A stretch of 64,000 nucleotides of DNA from Trinickia sp. Y13 (GTDB lineage Bacteria; Pseudomonadota; Gammaproteobacteria; Burkholderiales; Burkholderiaceae): contig NZ_JAKWFK010000001.1 of the NCBI RefSeq assembly GCF_029522115.1, positions 641,351 through 705,350 of the forward strand, given 5' to 3'. The notes under the pieces are model-generated. The model was not told where the DNA came from and ran no database searches. It worked only from the letters and a program-made list of their open reading frames with translations. Both the position numbers and the translations under genes were made by a program. This document shows positions 8,815-17,260 of this stretch, in pieces; the first letter of the stretch is position 1; every line of letters starts with the position of its first letter.

Positions 8815-9342
8815 TCAGGGCTTGGCGGGCGCGCCCGATTTGCTGCGGCGACCATCGCGGTTGCGGCCGCGCTCGTGCTGACGGAACGTCGTATCGGCAA
8901 GCTTCTTCTGCTCGGGCGACATGCTGTCGTAGAGCGGCTCGAAGGCGTCAACGAGCTGCTTCATGTCGTCGGCGTGCGCTTGGGCGAGCAGGGCGTATTG
9001 CTTCATGTTGTCGAGCGCGGATTGGCTTGCCTCGGCCTGCATGCGCTGACGGTACAGCCGGCCCATGTTTTGGCCGTTCGCGCGCATCACTTCGGCGAAG
9101 GCTTTCCACTGCGTCTCTTGCGCCGGGGTGATCTTGAGCTGGGTGCGCAGATACGCGATGCGTTCCTCGACACGGGCCTCGCGTTTAGCCGCGTGCGCAT
9201 CGGCGGCGGGGCCGCTGGACGCGCTTGGCTGCGCGGCGGAAGCGGCCGCGGGCGTCGAAGCTTGAGCAAATACGCTGCTCGATCCGAGCCCTACGCCGGT
9301 GACGAGGGCGCAAGTGAGAATGGCGATCGTTGTTCGTTTCAT
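8815..9342 (-). CDS. Spy/CpxP-like periplasmic LTxxQ protein
   Basis: This 175-residue exported protein has a signal peptide (KRTTIAILTCALVTGVGLG...VFAQA, cleavage after about residue 26), then an Ala/Ser-rich linker and a helical domain. Two LTxxQ-like motifs are visible, ITPAQETQW and MSPEQKKL, as in Spy/CpxP envelope-stress chaperones. A strong AGGAGG Shine-Dalgarno lies directly before the ATG at 9342. The C-terminus is basic (ERGRNRDGRRSKSG). A chaperone role is inferred from the family, and envelope-stress control is plausible given the dyad upstream. Confidence 0.85.
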   Translation of the reverse strand: MKRTTIAILTCALVTGVGLGSSSVFAQASTPAAASAAQPSASSGPAADAHAAKREARVEERIAYLRTQLKITPAQETQWKAFAEVMRANGQNMGRLYRQRMQAEASQSALDNMKQYALLAQAHADDMKQLVDAFEPLYDSMSPEQKKLADTTFRQHERGRNRDGRRSKSGAPAKP

Positions 9343-9434
9343 AGAACCTCCTGCAGTCGTGTGGGTATAGCGGGAACCGGCCATGCTTGCTGCATGTGCA
9401 CGGATCTGGCGGCAGTTGTACCACCGCTCGAACC

Positions 9435-9454
9435 GTCTCATCGAACAATGAGAC
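9435..9454. promoter_or_regulatory. Inverted repeat upstream of the Spy-like gene and panE
   Basis: GTCTCAT-N6-ATGAGAC is a perfect 7-bp inverted repeat in the 298-base divergent intergenic region (9343-9640). It is followed by TTACATTTGAAACGTA (9460-9475), which looks like an OmpR-family response-regulator site. Either could control the Spy-like gene, whose relatives answer to envelope-stress two-component systems. No other feature was seen in this gap. Confidence 0.4.
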
Positions 9455-9640
9455 ATACGCTTACATTTGAAACGTATTTGCTCTATAGAAGCGCCCGTGC
9501 GCGAAAACGGCAAGTCGATACGCGCAGGCCGTCGCAGGTGCGCGCGCGTGCCGCGCTCAGCGCGCGAACCGAGGCTGTATTACAGTGGCGCTCGTGCCTG
9601 TCTCGCGGTGGCCGCGAGGGGCGATGATCGAGGAGCGATG

Positions 9641-10573
9641 ATGCGGATTTTGGTCGTGGGTGCCGGTGCGGTGGGCGGGTATTTCGGCGGGCGCATGGCG
9701 TTGGCCGGTCAAGACGTAACCTTTCTCGTGCGCGAAGCACGCGCCAAGGAACTTGCGGCGAACGGGCTCGTCATCAAGAGCCCGCGCGGCGAGGCGAAGC
9801 TCGCCAACGTGAAGACGGTACTCAGTGAAGACATCGACGCGCCTTACGATCTAGTGTTGCTCAGCTGCAAAGCTTACGACCTCGCCAGTGCGATCGATTC
9901 GTTCGCACCGGCCGTCGGCCCAGCGACGGCGATTTTGCCGCTGCTCAACGGCATGCGGCACCTCGACGTGCTCGCCGAGCGCTTTGGCGCCGCGAGCGTC
10001 TTGGGCGGCGTGTGCTTGATCGCGGCGACGCTCGACGCCTCGCGCGCGATCGTTCAGATGACCGACATGCACGCAATCGTCTTCGGCGAGTTGGACGGCG
10101 CTAAGCGCCCACGCACCGCCGCCATCGCGGCAGCGCTGAGCGCTGGCGGTTTCGACGTCGATCCGACCGATGCGATCGTGCAGCAAATGTGGGAGAAGTG
10201 GGTTTTCCTCGCGACGTTGGCGGCCAGCACGTGTTTGTTCCGAGCGAGCGTGGGCACCATTTTGAGTGCACCCGGCGGCGAAGCGGCGATGCGCTCGCTC
10301 TTCGAGGAATGCGGCGGCATCGCCGCCGCCCATGGGCATGCCATGCGGGCGCCGTTCGCCGAACGCTCGGGCGCCATGTTGTTCGCGCGGGGCTCGTCGT
10401 TGACCGCGTCGATGCTGCGCGATATCGAAAACGGCTCGCGCACGGAGGGCGATCACGTTCTCGGCGATATGCTGGCCAGACGCAAAGCGCCGGCCACGAA
10501 CGACGGGCGGCCTTCGCTGCTCGAACTGGCTTACACGCACGTGAAAGCCTATGAAGCGCGGCATGGGCGATAA
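9641..10573 (+). CDS. panE: 2-dehydropantoate 2-reductase (ketopantoate reductase)
   Basis: This is a 310-residue NADPH-dependent reductase of the PanE/ApbA family. The N-terminal Rossmann motif is MRILVVGAGAVGGYFGGRMA, followed by LLSCKAYDLASA and LNGMRHLDVL. The C-terminal helical domain includes the substrate-binding segment WEKWVFLA (catalytic Lys) and SLTASMLRDIENGSRTE. It converts ketopantoate to pantoate for pantothenate/CoA synthesis. A GAGGAG Shine-Dalgarno favours the ATG at 9641 over that at 9638. Several PanE-like paralogues are common in this group, so it may not be the only or main pantothenate enzyme. Confidence 0.85.
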   Translation: MRILVVGAGAVGGYFGGRMALAGQDVTFLVREARAKELAANGLVIKSPRGEAKLANVKTVLSEDIDAPYDLVLLSCKAYDLASAIDSFAPAVGPATAILPLLNGMRHLDVLAERFGAASVLGGVCLIAATLDASRAIVQMTDMHAIVFGELDGAKRPRTAAIAAALSAGGFDVDPTDAIVQQMWEKWVFLATLAASTCLFRASVGTILSAPGGEAAMRSLFEECGGIAAAHGHAMRAPFAERSGAMLFARGSSLTASMLRDIENGSRTEGDHVLGDMLARRKAPATNDGRPSLLELAYTHVKAYEARHGR

Positions 10574-10608
10574 TTCGACCCTTCTTGTTCCACTAGCCGC
10601 CGCCACCG

Positions 10609-11073
10609 ATGAGACCTCCGCGCCTGGACCAGCTCGATGAGCTCGACCGCAATCTCGTGACGCTATTGCAGGCCAACGCGCGCGAGAGCGTGGCCAATTT
10701 GGCGCGGCAGCTGGGCGTGGCGCGCACGACCGTGCTGGCGCGCATCGAGCGTCTCGAGCGCATGCAGGTGATCGCCGGTTACGGGGTGCGGCTCGGGCAG
10801 GACGTGCTCGACGCGAGCATCAACGCTTATGTCGGCATCATCCTCGCGCCGAAATTCGGCCCGAGCACGCTCAAGCGCCTCGAAAAAATCCCCGAAGTCC
10901 AACTGCTGTGCGCGGTGAGCGGCGAGTACGACTACGTCGCTTGGCTGCGCGCGCCCTCGCCGGATCGTCTCAACGAACTGCTCGATCAGATCGGCGCGCT
11001 CGAGGGCGTGGAGCGCACGACGACTTCGATCATCCTCGCGCGCAAGATCGACCGCACCTCGTTCGGCGGCTGA
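10609..11073 (+). CDS. Lrp/AsnC-family transcriptional regulator
   Basis: This 154-residue regulator has the usual Lrp length. The N-terminal HTH (ESVANLARQLGVARTTVLAR, about residues 24-43) is followed by a RAM/AsnC effector domain (INAYVGIILAPKFGPSTL, then VSGEYDYVAWLRAPS). It precedes the saccharopine-dehydrogenase-like gene by 241 bases in the same direction. Lrp-type proteins of this kind usually control amino-acid metabolism genes next door, so that enzyme is a reasonable target. The effector is unknown. Confidence 0.88.
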   Translation: MRPPRLDQLDELDRNLVTLLQANARESVANLARQLGVARTTVLARIERLERMQVIAGYGVRLGQDVLDASINAYVGIILAPKFGPSTLKRLEKIPEVQLLCAVSGEYDYVAWLRAPSPDRLNELLDQIGALEGVERTTTSIILARKIDRTSFGG

Positions 11074-11314
11074 TCGGCGCGCGCCCCGCGCGGGCGACGC
11101 GACATGCCTTTGCCCTTCGTCCGTGGCGAAATCGGACGAAATGTCGTGCGTCTTCGACTTTTCGTCGAAAACTCGCACGCGCGCGCAGCACTTTGCACCT
11201 ATTTTCCGTGTTCGCGGCTCTCTACACTGTTTCGAACGCAGCAGCGCGTCTCCGGCGCGCAGGCCGCAAGGCCTTTGCCACGAAAACTCGAAACATTCAA
11301 CGAAGGAGAACCGC

Positions 11315-12412
11315 ATGAAAGTCGCTATCGTCGGTGCTGGGCTGATCGGCCACACCATCGCCCATATGCTGCGTGAAACCGGCGACTACGAGGTCGTGGC
11401 GTTCGATCGCGATCCGCAGGCGCTCGAGAAGCTGGCGCGCGAGGGGATCGCGACCGAACGCGTCGATTCCGCCGATTCGAATGCGATCCGAGCCGCCGTC
11501 CAAGGCTTCGACGCGTTGGTCAACGCGCTGCCGTATTACCTGGCCGTGAACGTCGCGGCCGCGGCGAAAGCGGCGGGCGTGCATTATTTCGATTTGACCG
11601 AAGACGTGCGCGCCACGCATGCGATTCGCTCGCTCGCCGAAGGCGCGCCGCAGGCCTTCATGCCCCAATGCGGTCTCGCACCGGGCTTTATCGGCATTGC
11701 CGCGCACGAGTTGGCCAAGCGGTTTTCGGAAGTGCGTGAGGTCAAGATGCGCGTCGGCGCGCTGCCCGAGTTTCCGACGAACGCGCTCAAGTACAACCTG
11801 ACGTGGAGCGTGGACGGCCTCATCAACGAGTACTGCCAGCCGTGCGAGGCGATTCGCGAGGCACGCACTCAGTGGGTTCAGCCGCTCGAAGGGCTCGAGC
11901 ACTTCTCGCTGGACGGCACCGAGTATGAAGCGTTCAACACCTCCGGCGGCCTCGGCACGTTGTGCGAGACGCTGGCGGGCCGAGTCGAATCGCTCGATTA
12001 CAAATCGGTGCGCTACCCGGGCCATCGCGACCTCGTGAAGTTCTTGCTCGAAGATTTGCGTTTGTCGAGCGACCGCGACACGCTCAAGACCATCATGCGT
12101 CGAGCCGTGCCGTCCACGTCGCAGGACGTCGTGCTGATCTTCGTCACGGTGACGGGCATGCGCGACGGTCAGCTCATCCAAGATGTGTTCACGCGCAAGA
12201 TCTTCGCCAAGACCGTATGCGGCATGCCAATGAGCGCGATCCAAATCACCACGGCCGGTGCGATGTGCGCGGTGCTCGATTTGTTCCGCGAAGGCAAGCT
12301 GGCGCAATGCGGGTTCGTGCGGCAGGAGCAGGTTTCGCTGGGCGATTTCCTCGCGAATCGATTCGGCCGGCTGTACGAAGGCGCGACGCTGGAGGCCATG
12401 GCGACTGCCTAG
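11315..12412 (+). CDS. Saccharopine dehydrogenase-like NAD(P)-dependent oxidoreductase
   Basis: This is a 365-residue enzyme with an N-terminal Rossmann fold (MKVAIVGAGLIGHTIAHML) and the saccharopine dehydrogenase family core (HYFDLTEDVRATHAI, MPQCGLAPGFIGIAAHELA). GAAGGAG precedes the ATG at 11315, supporting this start over the longer frame from 11123. Close families include lysine 6-dehydrogenase and saccharopine reductases, so the substrate is probably an amino acid or its semialdehyde. An Lrp/AsnC regulator lies upstream. The exact reaction cannot be determined from the sequence. Confidence 0.82.
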   Translation: MKVAIVGAGLIGHTIAHMLRETGDYEVVAFDRDPQALEKLAREGIATERVDSADSNAIRAAVQGFDALVNALPYYLAVNVAAAAKAAGVHYFDLTEDVRATHAIRSLAEGAPQAFMPQCGLAPGFIGIAAHELAKRFSEVREVKMRVGALPEFPTNALKYNLTWSVDGLINEYCQPCEAIREARTQWVQPLEGLEHFSLDGTEYEAFNTSGGLGTLCETLAGRVESLDYKSVRYPGHRDLVKFLLEDLRLSSDRDTLKTIMRRAVPSTSQDVVLIFVTVTGMRDGQLIQDVFTRKIFAKTVCGMPMSAIQITTAGAMCAVLDLFREGKLAQCGFVRQEQVSLGDFLANRFGRLYEGATLEAMATA

Positions 12413-12573
12413 CCGCGCCAGTCGACGAACGTGCACTAGCGAACATCCTCGCATACGCCCTCCGGTGCAATGCCGGGACGAGGGCAGCCTGAGAGAAGCG
12501 GCGCAGCCGTGCGCGCCGCGCGGAGAAAGCGGCACTGAGCAGGGCCTCGAGAACGCCGCTTCAGAAGAGGGCA

Positions 12574-12601
12574 GCCACGCATGCGTCGATGCATGCGTGG
12601 C
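12574..12601. terminator. Hairpin between convergent genes (putative bidirectional terminator)
   Basis: An 11-bp perfect stem GCCACGCATGC / GCATGCGTGGC closes a 6-base loop between two convergent genes (ends at 12412 and 12652). There is no T tract, so it may act with Rho or as an mRNA 3'-end stabiliser rather than as a classical terminator. Confidence 0.45.
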
Positions 12602-12651
12602 GAGCCTCCCGCCGCGCCGGTGCGTGAGCCCCCGGTGGCGCCGGTAGCCTT

Positions 12652-13242
12652 TTATTCCCCCGAATCCGTGACAATCTTGCGCAGCAACGCGTCGAACTCG
12701 GCCGTCGTCGGCGCCGTGTTGTCGAACATGATGAGGCCTTCGCGCGCCGCGCCGCTCGGCTCGAAACGCCGCTGCCTGTATTCGTCCCAGTGTGCGAGCT
12801 TGTAGGCGTCGTTGGGATTGTGGCGCGCGATGATGCGTGCGTGTGCCGTCGCCTCCGAGGTATGGACCCAAACGATGCGCAGCGTGACGTCTTCGCCGAC
12901 GCCGAGCCAACTGCGATCGAACAGCTTGCGCTCGCGGACCTCACGCGAGAGCGGGCCGACGACTAGCGCACTCACGCCCAATTCGAGGTTTTCGCGCGCG
13001 GTGTCGAGCAGCCCCTGATACTCGGGCTCGCGCAAGTGTTGCAAGTAGAGCGGGCTGTCGCGATCGTTGGGGTCGCCCGTCAGGGCGCCCATCGCCGCAG
13101 CGCTGTAGCGGCCATAGAGCGTGTCCTTGTCGAGCAGGCAAAAGGCTTCGCCGGTTTCCCGCATGAGCGGGCCGACGAGGCGCTTGGCGAGCGTCGTTTT
13201 GCCCGTGCCGGCATGGCCGCAGAAGAATACGAGGTGAGTCAC
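12652..13242 (-). CDS. P-loop NTPase/kinase-like protein (AAA_33-type)
   Basis: This 196-residue protein starts with a Walker A loop, FFCGHAGTGKTTLAKRL (about residues 5-21). It later shows a short-chain kinase layout with LLDKDTLYGRY, ALVVGPLSREVRERKLF and VTLRIVWVHTSEATAHARII, as in AAA_33 zeta-toxin/gluconate-kinase-like proteins. I chose the GTG at 13242 (VTHLVFF) because the P-loop normally lies within the first dozen residues; an upstream frame to 13434 is open but has arginine-rich, non-conserved composition. The phosphate acceptor is unknown. It is convergent with the saccharopine-dehydrogenase-like gene. Confidence 0.75.
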   Translation of the reverse strand: MTHLVFFCGHAGTGKTTLAKRLVGPLMRETGEAFCLLDKDTLYGRYSAAAMGALTGDPNDRDSPLYLQHLREPEYQGLLDTARENLELGVSALVVGPLSREVRERKLFDRSWLGVGEDVTLRIVWVHTSEATAHARIIARHNPNDAYKLAHWDEYRQRRFEPSGAAREGLIMFDNTAPTTAEFDALLRKIVTDSGE

Positions 13243-13591
13243 GAACCGGGTTCCTTGCTGAGAGTGCCGCGAAAGCGCGCCGTCAAGCGCGCGGCCCTCG
13301 CGGTGTAGCCGATCGCGCATTCGATGACGAGCGGGGCGCGATCGACCTGTCGTATAGGGTCGTATAAGTTCATGCATCTTAGCAGTCCGGCCACGGGGCG
13401 GCTGCTCTCGATCCGCGCTGGCGCACGGCATCAACGGGGCGCTTCACGGGGCTCGTTGTTCGCGAGCGTCACGGTTCACCGGCTTTGCTCGACGGCGCTT
13501 CGACCGGCGTGCGCGCCCGTCCGATGTCCTTTGTTCCGATCGAGCGGCACGCATCTTCACACAAGCACCGGTGCAGCCGGTGTCGGCCCGC

Positions 13592-13640
13592 AATGCTTCG
13601 ATACGCGTCGAAACAAGCTTCGCTCGCTCGCGGCTATAGT
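13592..13640 (+). promoter_or_regulatory. Operator/promoter of the 13697-16437 unit, twin of the one at 17261
   Basis: AATGCTTCGATACGCGTCGAA (13592-13612) matches AATGCTTCGATACGCTTCGAA at 17261-17281 in 20 of 21 positions. In both copies a TATAGT -10 box begins exactly 43 bases after the motif start (here 13635-13640). The site lies 57 bases before the SnoaL-like gene. The ArsR-family gene at 16456-17193 is the obvious candidate regulator of both. The rest of the 454-base gap 13243-13696 shows no gene. Confidence 0.7.
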
Positions 13641-13696
13641 CTGCGTTCCTGTCGTGCGGCTCCGAATGGAGGCGGGCGACGCCTCGGAGAAACTCG

Positions 13697-14146
13697 ATGA
13701 ATCACACCGCCGATGCCAAATTGATGCTGCACATTTTCGAGACTTGGCACGATACGGTCCGCAAACGCGATCTGAAGTCTACCGCCGCGCTGTACGCGGA
13801 GGATGCGATTCTCGAAACGCCGTTGGCGCTGGCGGTCTACCCCGAGCGGCAGTCGGGCGTCCTCATCGGCCGCTCGACGATCCTCACGTTCTTCGAAGAC
13901 AGCATCCGCAAGTTTCCGAGCGATCTTTCCCAGTGGTATCGAACCGGCGTCTTTTTCGTCAACGGCAGGCAGCTGACCTGGGAGTATCCGCGCGTCGCAC
14001 CGGCCGGCGATCAAGTCGATCTGATGGAGATGATGGACATCGGCGAGCATGGCCTCATTGCGCAACATCGCGTGTACTGGGGCTGGAACGGCGTGAAGCT
14101 ACTGGCTCGCGCGCTGAACGCCGTCGGCGAGCGCGCAGCGCGCTAA
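13697..14146 (+). CDS. SnoaL-like/NTF2-fold protein
   Basis: This 149-residue protein has the NTF2/SnoaL-like alpha+beta cone. The pattern is visible as FETWHDTVRKRDLKSTAALY, then EDAILETPLA, then GRSTILTFFEDSIRKFPSDL and a C-terminal beta-sheet (VDLMEMMDIGEHGLIAQHRV YWGW). Such proteins act as small cyclases, isomerases, dehydratases or binding proteins in secondary metabolism. It is the first gene of a unit with an FAD/NAD-binding protein and a GST, behind an operator shared with the exporter unit. The substrate is unknown. Confidence 0.75.
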   Translation: MNHTADAKLMLHIFETWHDTVRKRDLKSTAALYAEDAILETPLALAVYPERQSGVLIGRSTILTFFEDSIRKFPSDLSQWYRTGVFFVNGRQLTWEYPRVAPAGDQVDLMEMMDIGEHGLIAQHRVYWGWNGVKLLARALNAVGERAAR

Positions 14147-14248
14147 CGGGCCAGCCGGTTCGAATACGGTAAGCGTGTGCGGCGGCGAGGACAGGCGAAA
14201 CAGATAGCGACGGCGGCTTTCAATCGCACTTCGATTCTCAGGAGCGTT

Positions 14249-15739
14249 ATGGCAGCAAGGCGAGGTGAACGCCGGCTGGTGATCGTGGGCGGCGGCGCAA
14301 GCGGCGTTGCCGCGTTCGTGGCGGCGGTGCGATATGGCGTCGCGCGATCGATCGATCTCGTCGATCCGAGAGGCGTCGGGCGCGGCACCGCGTTCGCGGC
14401 AAAGCATCCCGCGCTGCTTTGCAATACGTCGGTCGAGACGATGTCGATCGTCGACGACGATCCCGATGACTTCCTCGCGTACTTGCAATCGATCGGCGTG
14501 ATGGCGACGAGAGATGGGTTCGTCTCGCGCGCCTATGTGTCCCGATACCTCGCATCGCGATATGACCGATACGCCGCGCTGGCGTGCACTTCCGGCATCG
14601 AACATCGACTCGTGACCGCCGCCGCGCTTCGCATCGAACGCATCTCGGAGAGCGAGTACCGGGTCGCGCTCGAGAACGGCATGACATTACACGCGACCGA
14701 CGTCCTCATCTGCACCGGGCATGGGGCGCCGTACGTTCCCGACGCCGTTAGGCCGCATCTGGGACAGCCGCAGTTGTTCGAGAGTCTCTACCCGGAAGGG
14801 CGCGTTCTGGCCGAACTCGATGCGCGCTCGCGCGTGCTGGTGCTGGGCAGCCGGTTGTCTGCGCTCGATTCGGCGTTGCTGCTGTGCGCGGCCGGGCATT
14901 CGATCGACATCGTCTCGCCGTCCGGGCGATTGCCTGCCGTCCGCACGGCGACGCCGCGTGCGTGCCCGGTTCCGGTCGATGCGGCGGCGCTGGCTCAGGT
15001 GGACTTGGATTCGGCCGCCGCCACGCTGTCGTGGCGGCTCTTGCGGATTCTCGCACGCGCGGCGCGCGCAGTGCGGGAACGTCCGTTGAGCGCTCAGGTG
15101 GAGCGCGCTCGCGAGCCGATCGAACGCATGCGGCGCGAGGCCGAACTCGCGCGGCGCGGCGCGACTGACTGGCAGGAGATTCTCGTCGCGCACATGGACG
15201 CTGCGCAGATGCGCTTGCGCGATGAGCCCCTCGAACGCCAGCGCCATGCGCTGGCGGAATGCTCGCGCGTCGTCGGGCGCTACTTGTTCGCCTGTCCGCT
15301 GCAAAGCGCCGACAGGCTGATCGAATACGCGCAAGCGCAACGCTTGACGGTAAGAAAGGCGACGCCGGCCGCACTCGATCGCGGCGTTCGGTGGACCGTG
15401 CGCTGGGACGACGGCGGACTGGACGAGTACGACGCGATCGTCTGCGCGACGGGGTTTTGCAAAGCGCCGCTCTATGCAAGCGCACACGTGATCATGCTGG
15501 GCGAGCATGCCGCCGCTGCCGGCGCGAGTTTGCGCGTGGGGTCGGACTTGCGCGTGTCGTTGCCTGGGCTCGCCTACCCAGAGCGCATATGGACGCTCGG
15601 CCTTGCGTCGCAATCGGGCGCACCGATCGTCAACGCGGTCTACCAAGCCGTGCGCCAGGCGCACGAGCTTTGCCAGTCGTGGCAAGCGGCCGACGCCGCG
15701 GTCGCGCCGCCGCGATTCGTAGCCGAGGAGGCGCAATGA
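14249..15739 (+). CDS. FAD/NAD(P)-binding protein (NAD_binding_9 type)
   Basis: This 496-residue protein begins with a dinucleotide-binding motif, RRLVIVGGGASGVAAFVAA, followed by the family feature GRGTAFAAKHPALLCNT (the xxGxGxA(Y/F) segment of the FAD-NAD(P)-binding family). A second site, YDAIVCATGF, lies in the C-terminal third. AGGAG at 14240-14244 selects the ATG at 14249. This family includes proteins of unclear chemistry related to N-hydroxylases and HI0933-like flavoproteins. It overlaps the next gene by ATGA, so the two are translationally coupled. A tailoring oxidoreductase role in the adjoining biosynthetic locus is inference. Confidence 0.75.
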   Translation: MAARRGERRLVIVGGGASGVAAFVAAVRYGVARSIDLVDPRGVGRGTAFAAKHPALLCNTSVETMSIVDDDPDDFLAYLQSIGVMATRDGFVSRAYVSRYLASRYDRYAALACTSGIEHRLVTAAALRIERISESEYRVALENGMTLHATDVLICTGHGAPYVPDAVRPHLGQPQLFESLYPEGRVLAELDARSRVLVLGSRLSALDSALLLCAAGHSIDIVSPSGRLPAVRTATPRACPVPVDAAALAQVDLDSAAATLSWRLLRILARAARAVRERPLSAQVERAREPIERMRREAELARRGATDWQEILVAHMDAAQMRLRDEPLERQRHALAECSRVVGRYLFACPLQSADRLIEYAQAQRLTVRKATPAALDRGVRWTVRWDDGGLDEYDAIVCATGFCKAPLYASAHVIMLGEHAAAAGASLRVGSDLRVSLPGLAYPERIWTLGLASQSGAPIVNAVYQAVRQAHELCQSWQAADAAVAPPRFVAEEAQ

Positions 15740-16437
15740 AACTTTACGGAGATCGCGGATCAAGCAATACGCGCCGCGTGCTGACGGTGATCGCTCACCT
15801 GAATTTGCCCGTCGAATTCGAATTCGTGAACTTGTTCGTCGGCGAAAATCGCAAGCCCGCGTATCTCGCGCTCAGTCCGAACGGTACGATTCCGGCCTTC
15901 GTCGACGGCGACATCGCGTTGTTCGAAGCGTCCGCCATCATGATCTACTTGGCGGAGCGGGCCGGCTCGACGCTTTGGCCGGAGGGCGTTGCGCGCTTCG
16001 AGGTGCTCAAGTGGATGTTCTGGGCCGCCGAGCATTTTCGGCGCGGGCCCGCGGTGCTCATCGACGAGCGCTTCATTCATCGGCTAAGGGGGCAACCCGA
16101 GAGCCCGGCATTGGTTGCCGATGCGGTGAAATCGATTCATCGCTATGCGGCCGTGCTCGACCGGCATTTGCGCGATCGCGCGTTCGTGACCGGCGAGACT
16201 CCGACGCTGGCCGACATCGATCTCGCTTCGCCATTCAGCCACGTGCCGCGCACGCGTGCGCCGTTCGATGCATATCCCAACCTGTGTGCATGGCATGCGA
16301 GGCTGGCCGATGCGATACCGGCCTGGCGGGCGACCGGAGACGAATTGGAGAGGCGGATTGCCGAGATCGAAGCGTCGTTCGCATGCGGCGACGCATCGCG
16401 CCTCGGCTTGCCCGCCGCCGCCGTCATACCCGGTTGA
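15736..16437 (+). CDS. Glutathione S-transferase family protein
   Basis: This 233-residue protein has the two-domain GST layout. The thioredoxin-like N-terminal domain (MKLYGDRGSSNTRRVLTVIA, with the SSNTRRV region at the catalytic Ser/Asn position) and the conserved cis-Pro segment NGTIPAFVDGDIALFEASAI are present. The all-helical C-terminal domain carries GETPTLADIDLASPF. The GAGGAG Shine-Dalgarno and ATGA overlap with the preceding gene define the start. It could conjugate, isomerise or detoxify a reactive intermediate of the neighbouring pathway. The substrate cannot be told. Confidence 0.85.
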   Translation: MKLYGDRGSSNTRRVLTVIAHLNLPVEFEFVNLFVGENRKPAYLALSPNGTIPAFVDGDIALFEASAIMIYLAERAGSTLWPEGVARFEVLKWMFWAAEHFRRGPAVLIDERFIHRLRGQPESPALVADAVKSIHRYAAVLDRHLRDRAFVTGETPTLADIDLASPFSHVPRTRAPFDAYPNLCAWHARLADAIPAWRATGDELERRIAEIEASFACGDASRLGLPAAAVIPG

Positions 16438-16455
16438 GAGGAAAGAGAGCGAGGG

Positions 16456-17193
16456 TCAGGCGCTTTCCCGATACTCGTTGAAGCCGGCTCCCGCGTTGCG
16501 CAGCGCCTCGAGTTCGATGCCGAAATGTTCGCGCAGCGCATCGGCGCCGGCCGGCGTGATCGTGACCGCGCGCGTTTCGTGCCCGCGCCTGAGCCACGCC
16601 CAGGCACAGAAAGCATTCATCAGATGCGCGCCTAGCGGCCCGGCGATATGGTATTGCCGCTCCGTCCAATCGAGGCAGCGGTGGGCGTGGCCGGTTTGGT
16701 TCGGGAACGGGCCGCCGACATCCAGCCCGAGGCGCTGCAGCAGCGCATGTCCAGCCGGCGTGAGTTCGTATTCGTAGTCGCTGCGCTCGGCGAGATACCC
16801 GCGCCCGATCATCGCTTGCGTGACGGCCACGCCGACCTGGCCCGCCAAATGGTCGTAGCAGCAGCGCGCAAAGCGCAATTCGCGTGCGCAGCGATTGGGC
16901 GTCGAACGCCATTCGGGCGTGACCGGGCCGACCGAGGCCAGGCTTTCGAGCACGCGCGGCACATGCGGGCCCGCCAGGCTGTAATAGCGGTGCCGCCCCT
17001 TGCTCTCGACGCGCAGCAAGCCGCCATCGAGCAGCTTCGACAAGTGGGAGCTCGCAGTTTGCGCGGTCACGCCGGCTGCGTCGGCGAGCGCACCCGCGGA
17101 CCGGGCGAAGCCGTCCGCGAGCGTAATGAGGATGATCGCGCGCACCGGCTCTGCGATCAAATGCGCGACGGTGGAAATATTGTGCTGACTCAC
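16456..17193 (-). CDS. ArsR-family winged-helix regulator (long form)
   Basis: This is a 245-residue regulator. The N-terminal ArsR-type winged HTH (residues about 10-75) contains AGALADAAGVTAQTASSHLS KLLDGGLLRVE. It is followed by a long C-terminal part with RFARCCYDHLAGQVGVAVTQ, typical of the longer ArsR proteins found beside transporters rather than metal-sensing forms. It lacks the CxCxC metal site of SmtB/ArsR. The gene is divergent from the MFS exporter and lies between two units that share an operator, so it is probably a local repressor responding to the pathway product or its substrate. Confidence 0.85.
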   Translation of the reverse strand: MSQHNISTVAHLIAEPVRAIILITLADGFARSAGALADAAGVTAQTASSHLSKLLDGGLLRVESKGRHRYYSLAGPHVPRVLESLASVGPVTPEWRSTPNRCARELRFARCCYDHLAGQVGVAVTQAMIGRGYLAERSDYEYELTPAGHALLQRLGLDVGGPFPNQTGHAHRCLDWTERQYHIAGPLGAHLMNAFCAWAWLRRGHETRAVTITPAGADALREHFGIELEALRNAGAGFNEYRESA

Positions 17194-17260
17194 TGTTTGT
17201 TGCCCTCAGGTTCGAACAATCTATTTATCGTTTTTTTGTAGTTTTTTAAAAACATCGAAA

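Noticed and set aside
11297..12910. A 537-codon open frame on the minus strand
   Set aside because: It is antisense to the saccharopine-dehydrogenase-like gene, is arginine/histidine-rich with no recognisable motif, and is a product of high GC content.
13324..14172. A 282-codon open frame covering the gap before the SnoaL-like gene
   Set aside because: It overlaps the operator/promoter at 13592-13640 and the SnoaL-like gene in another frame, and has no recognisable domain.
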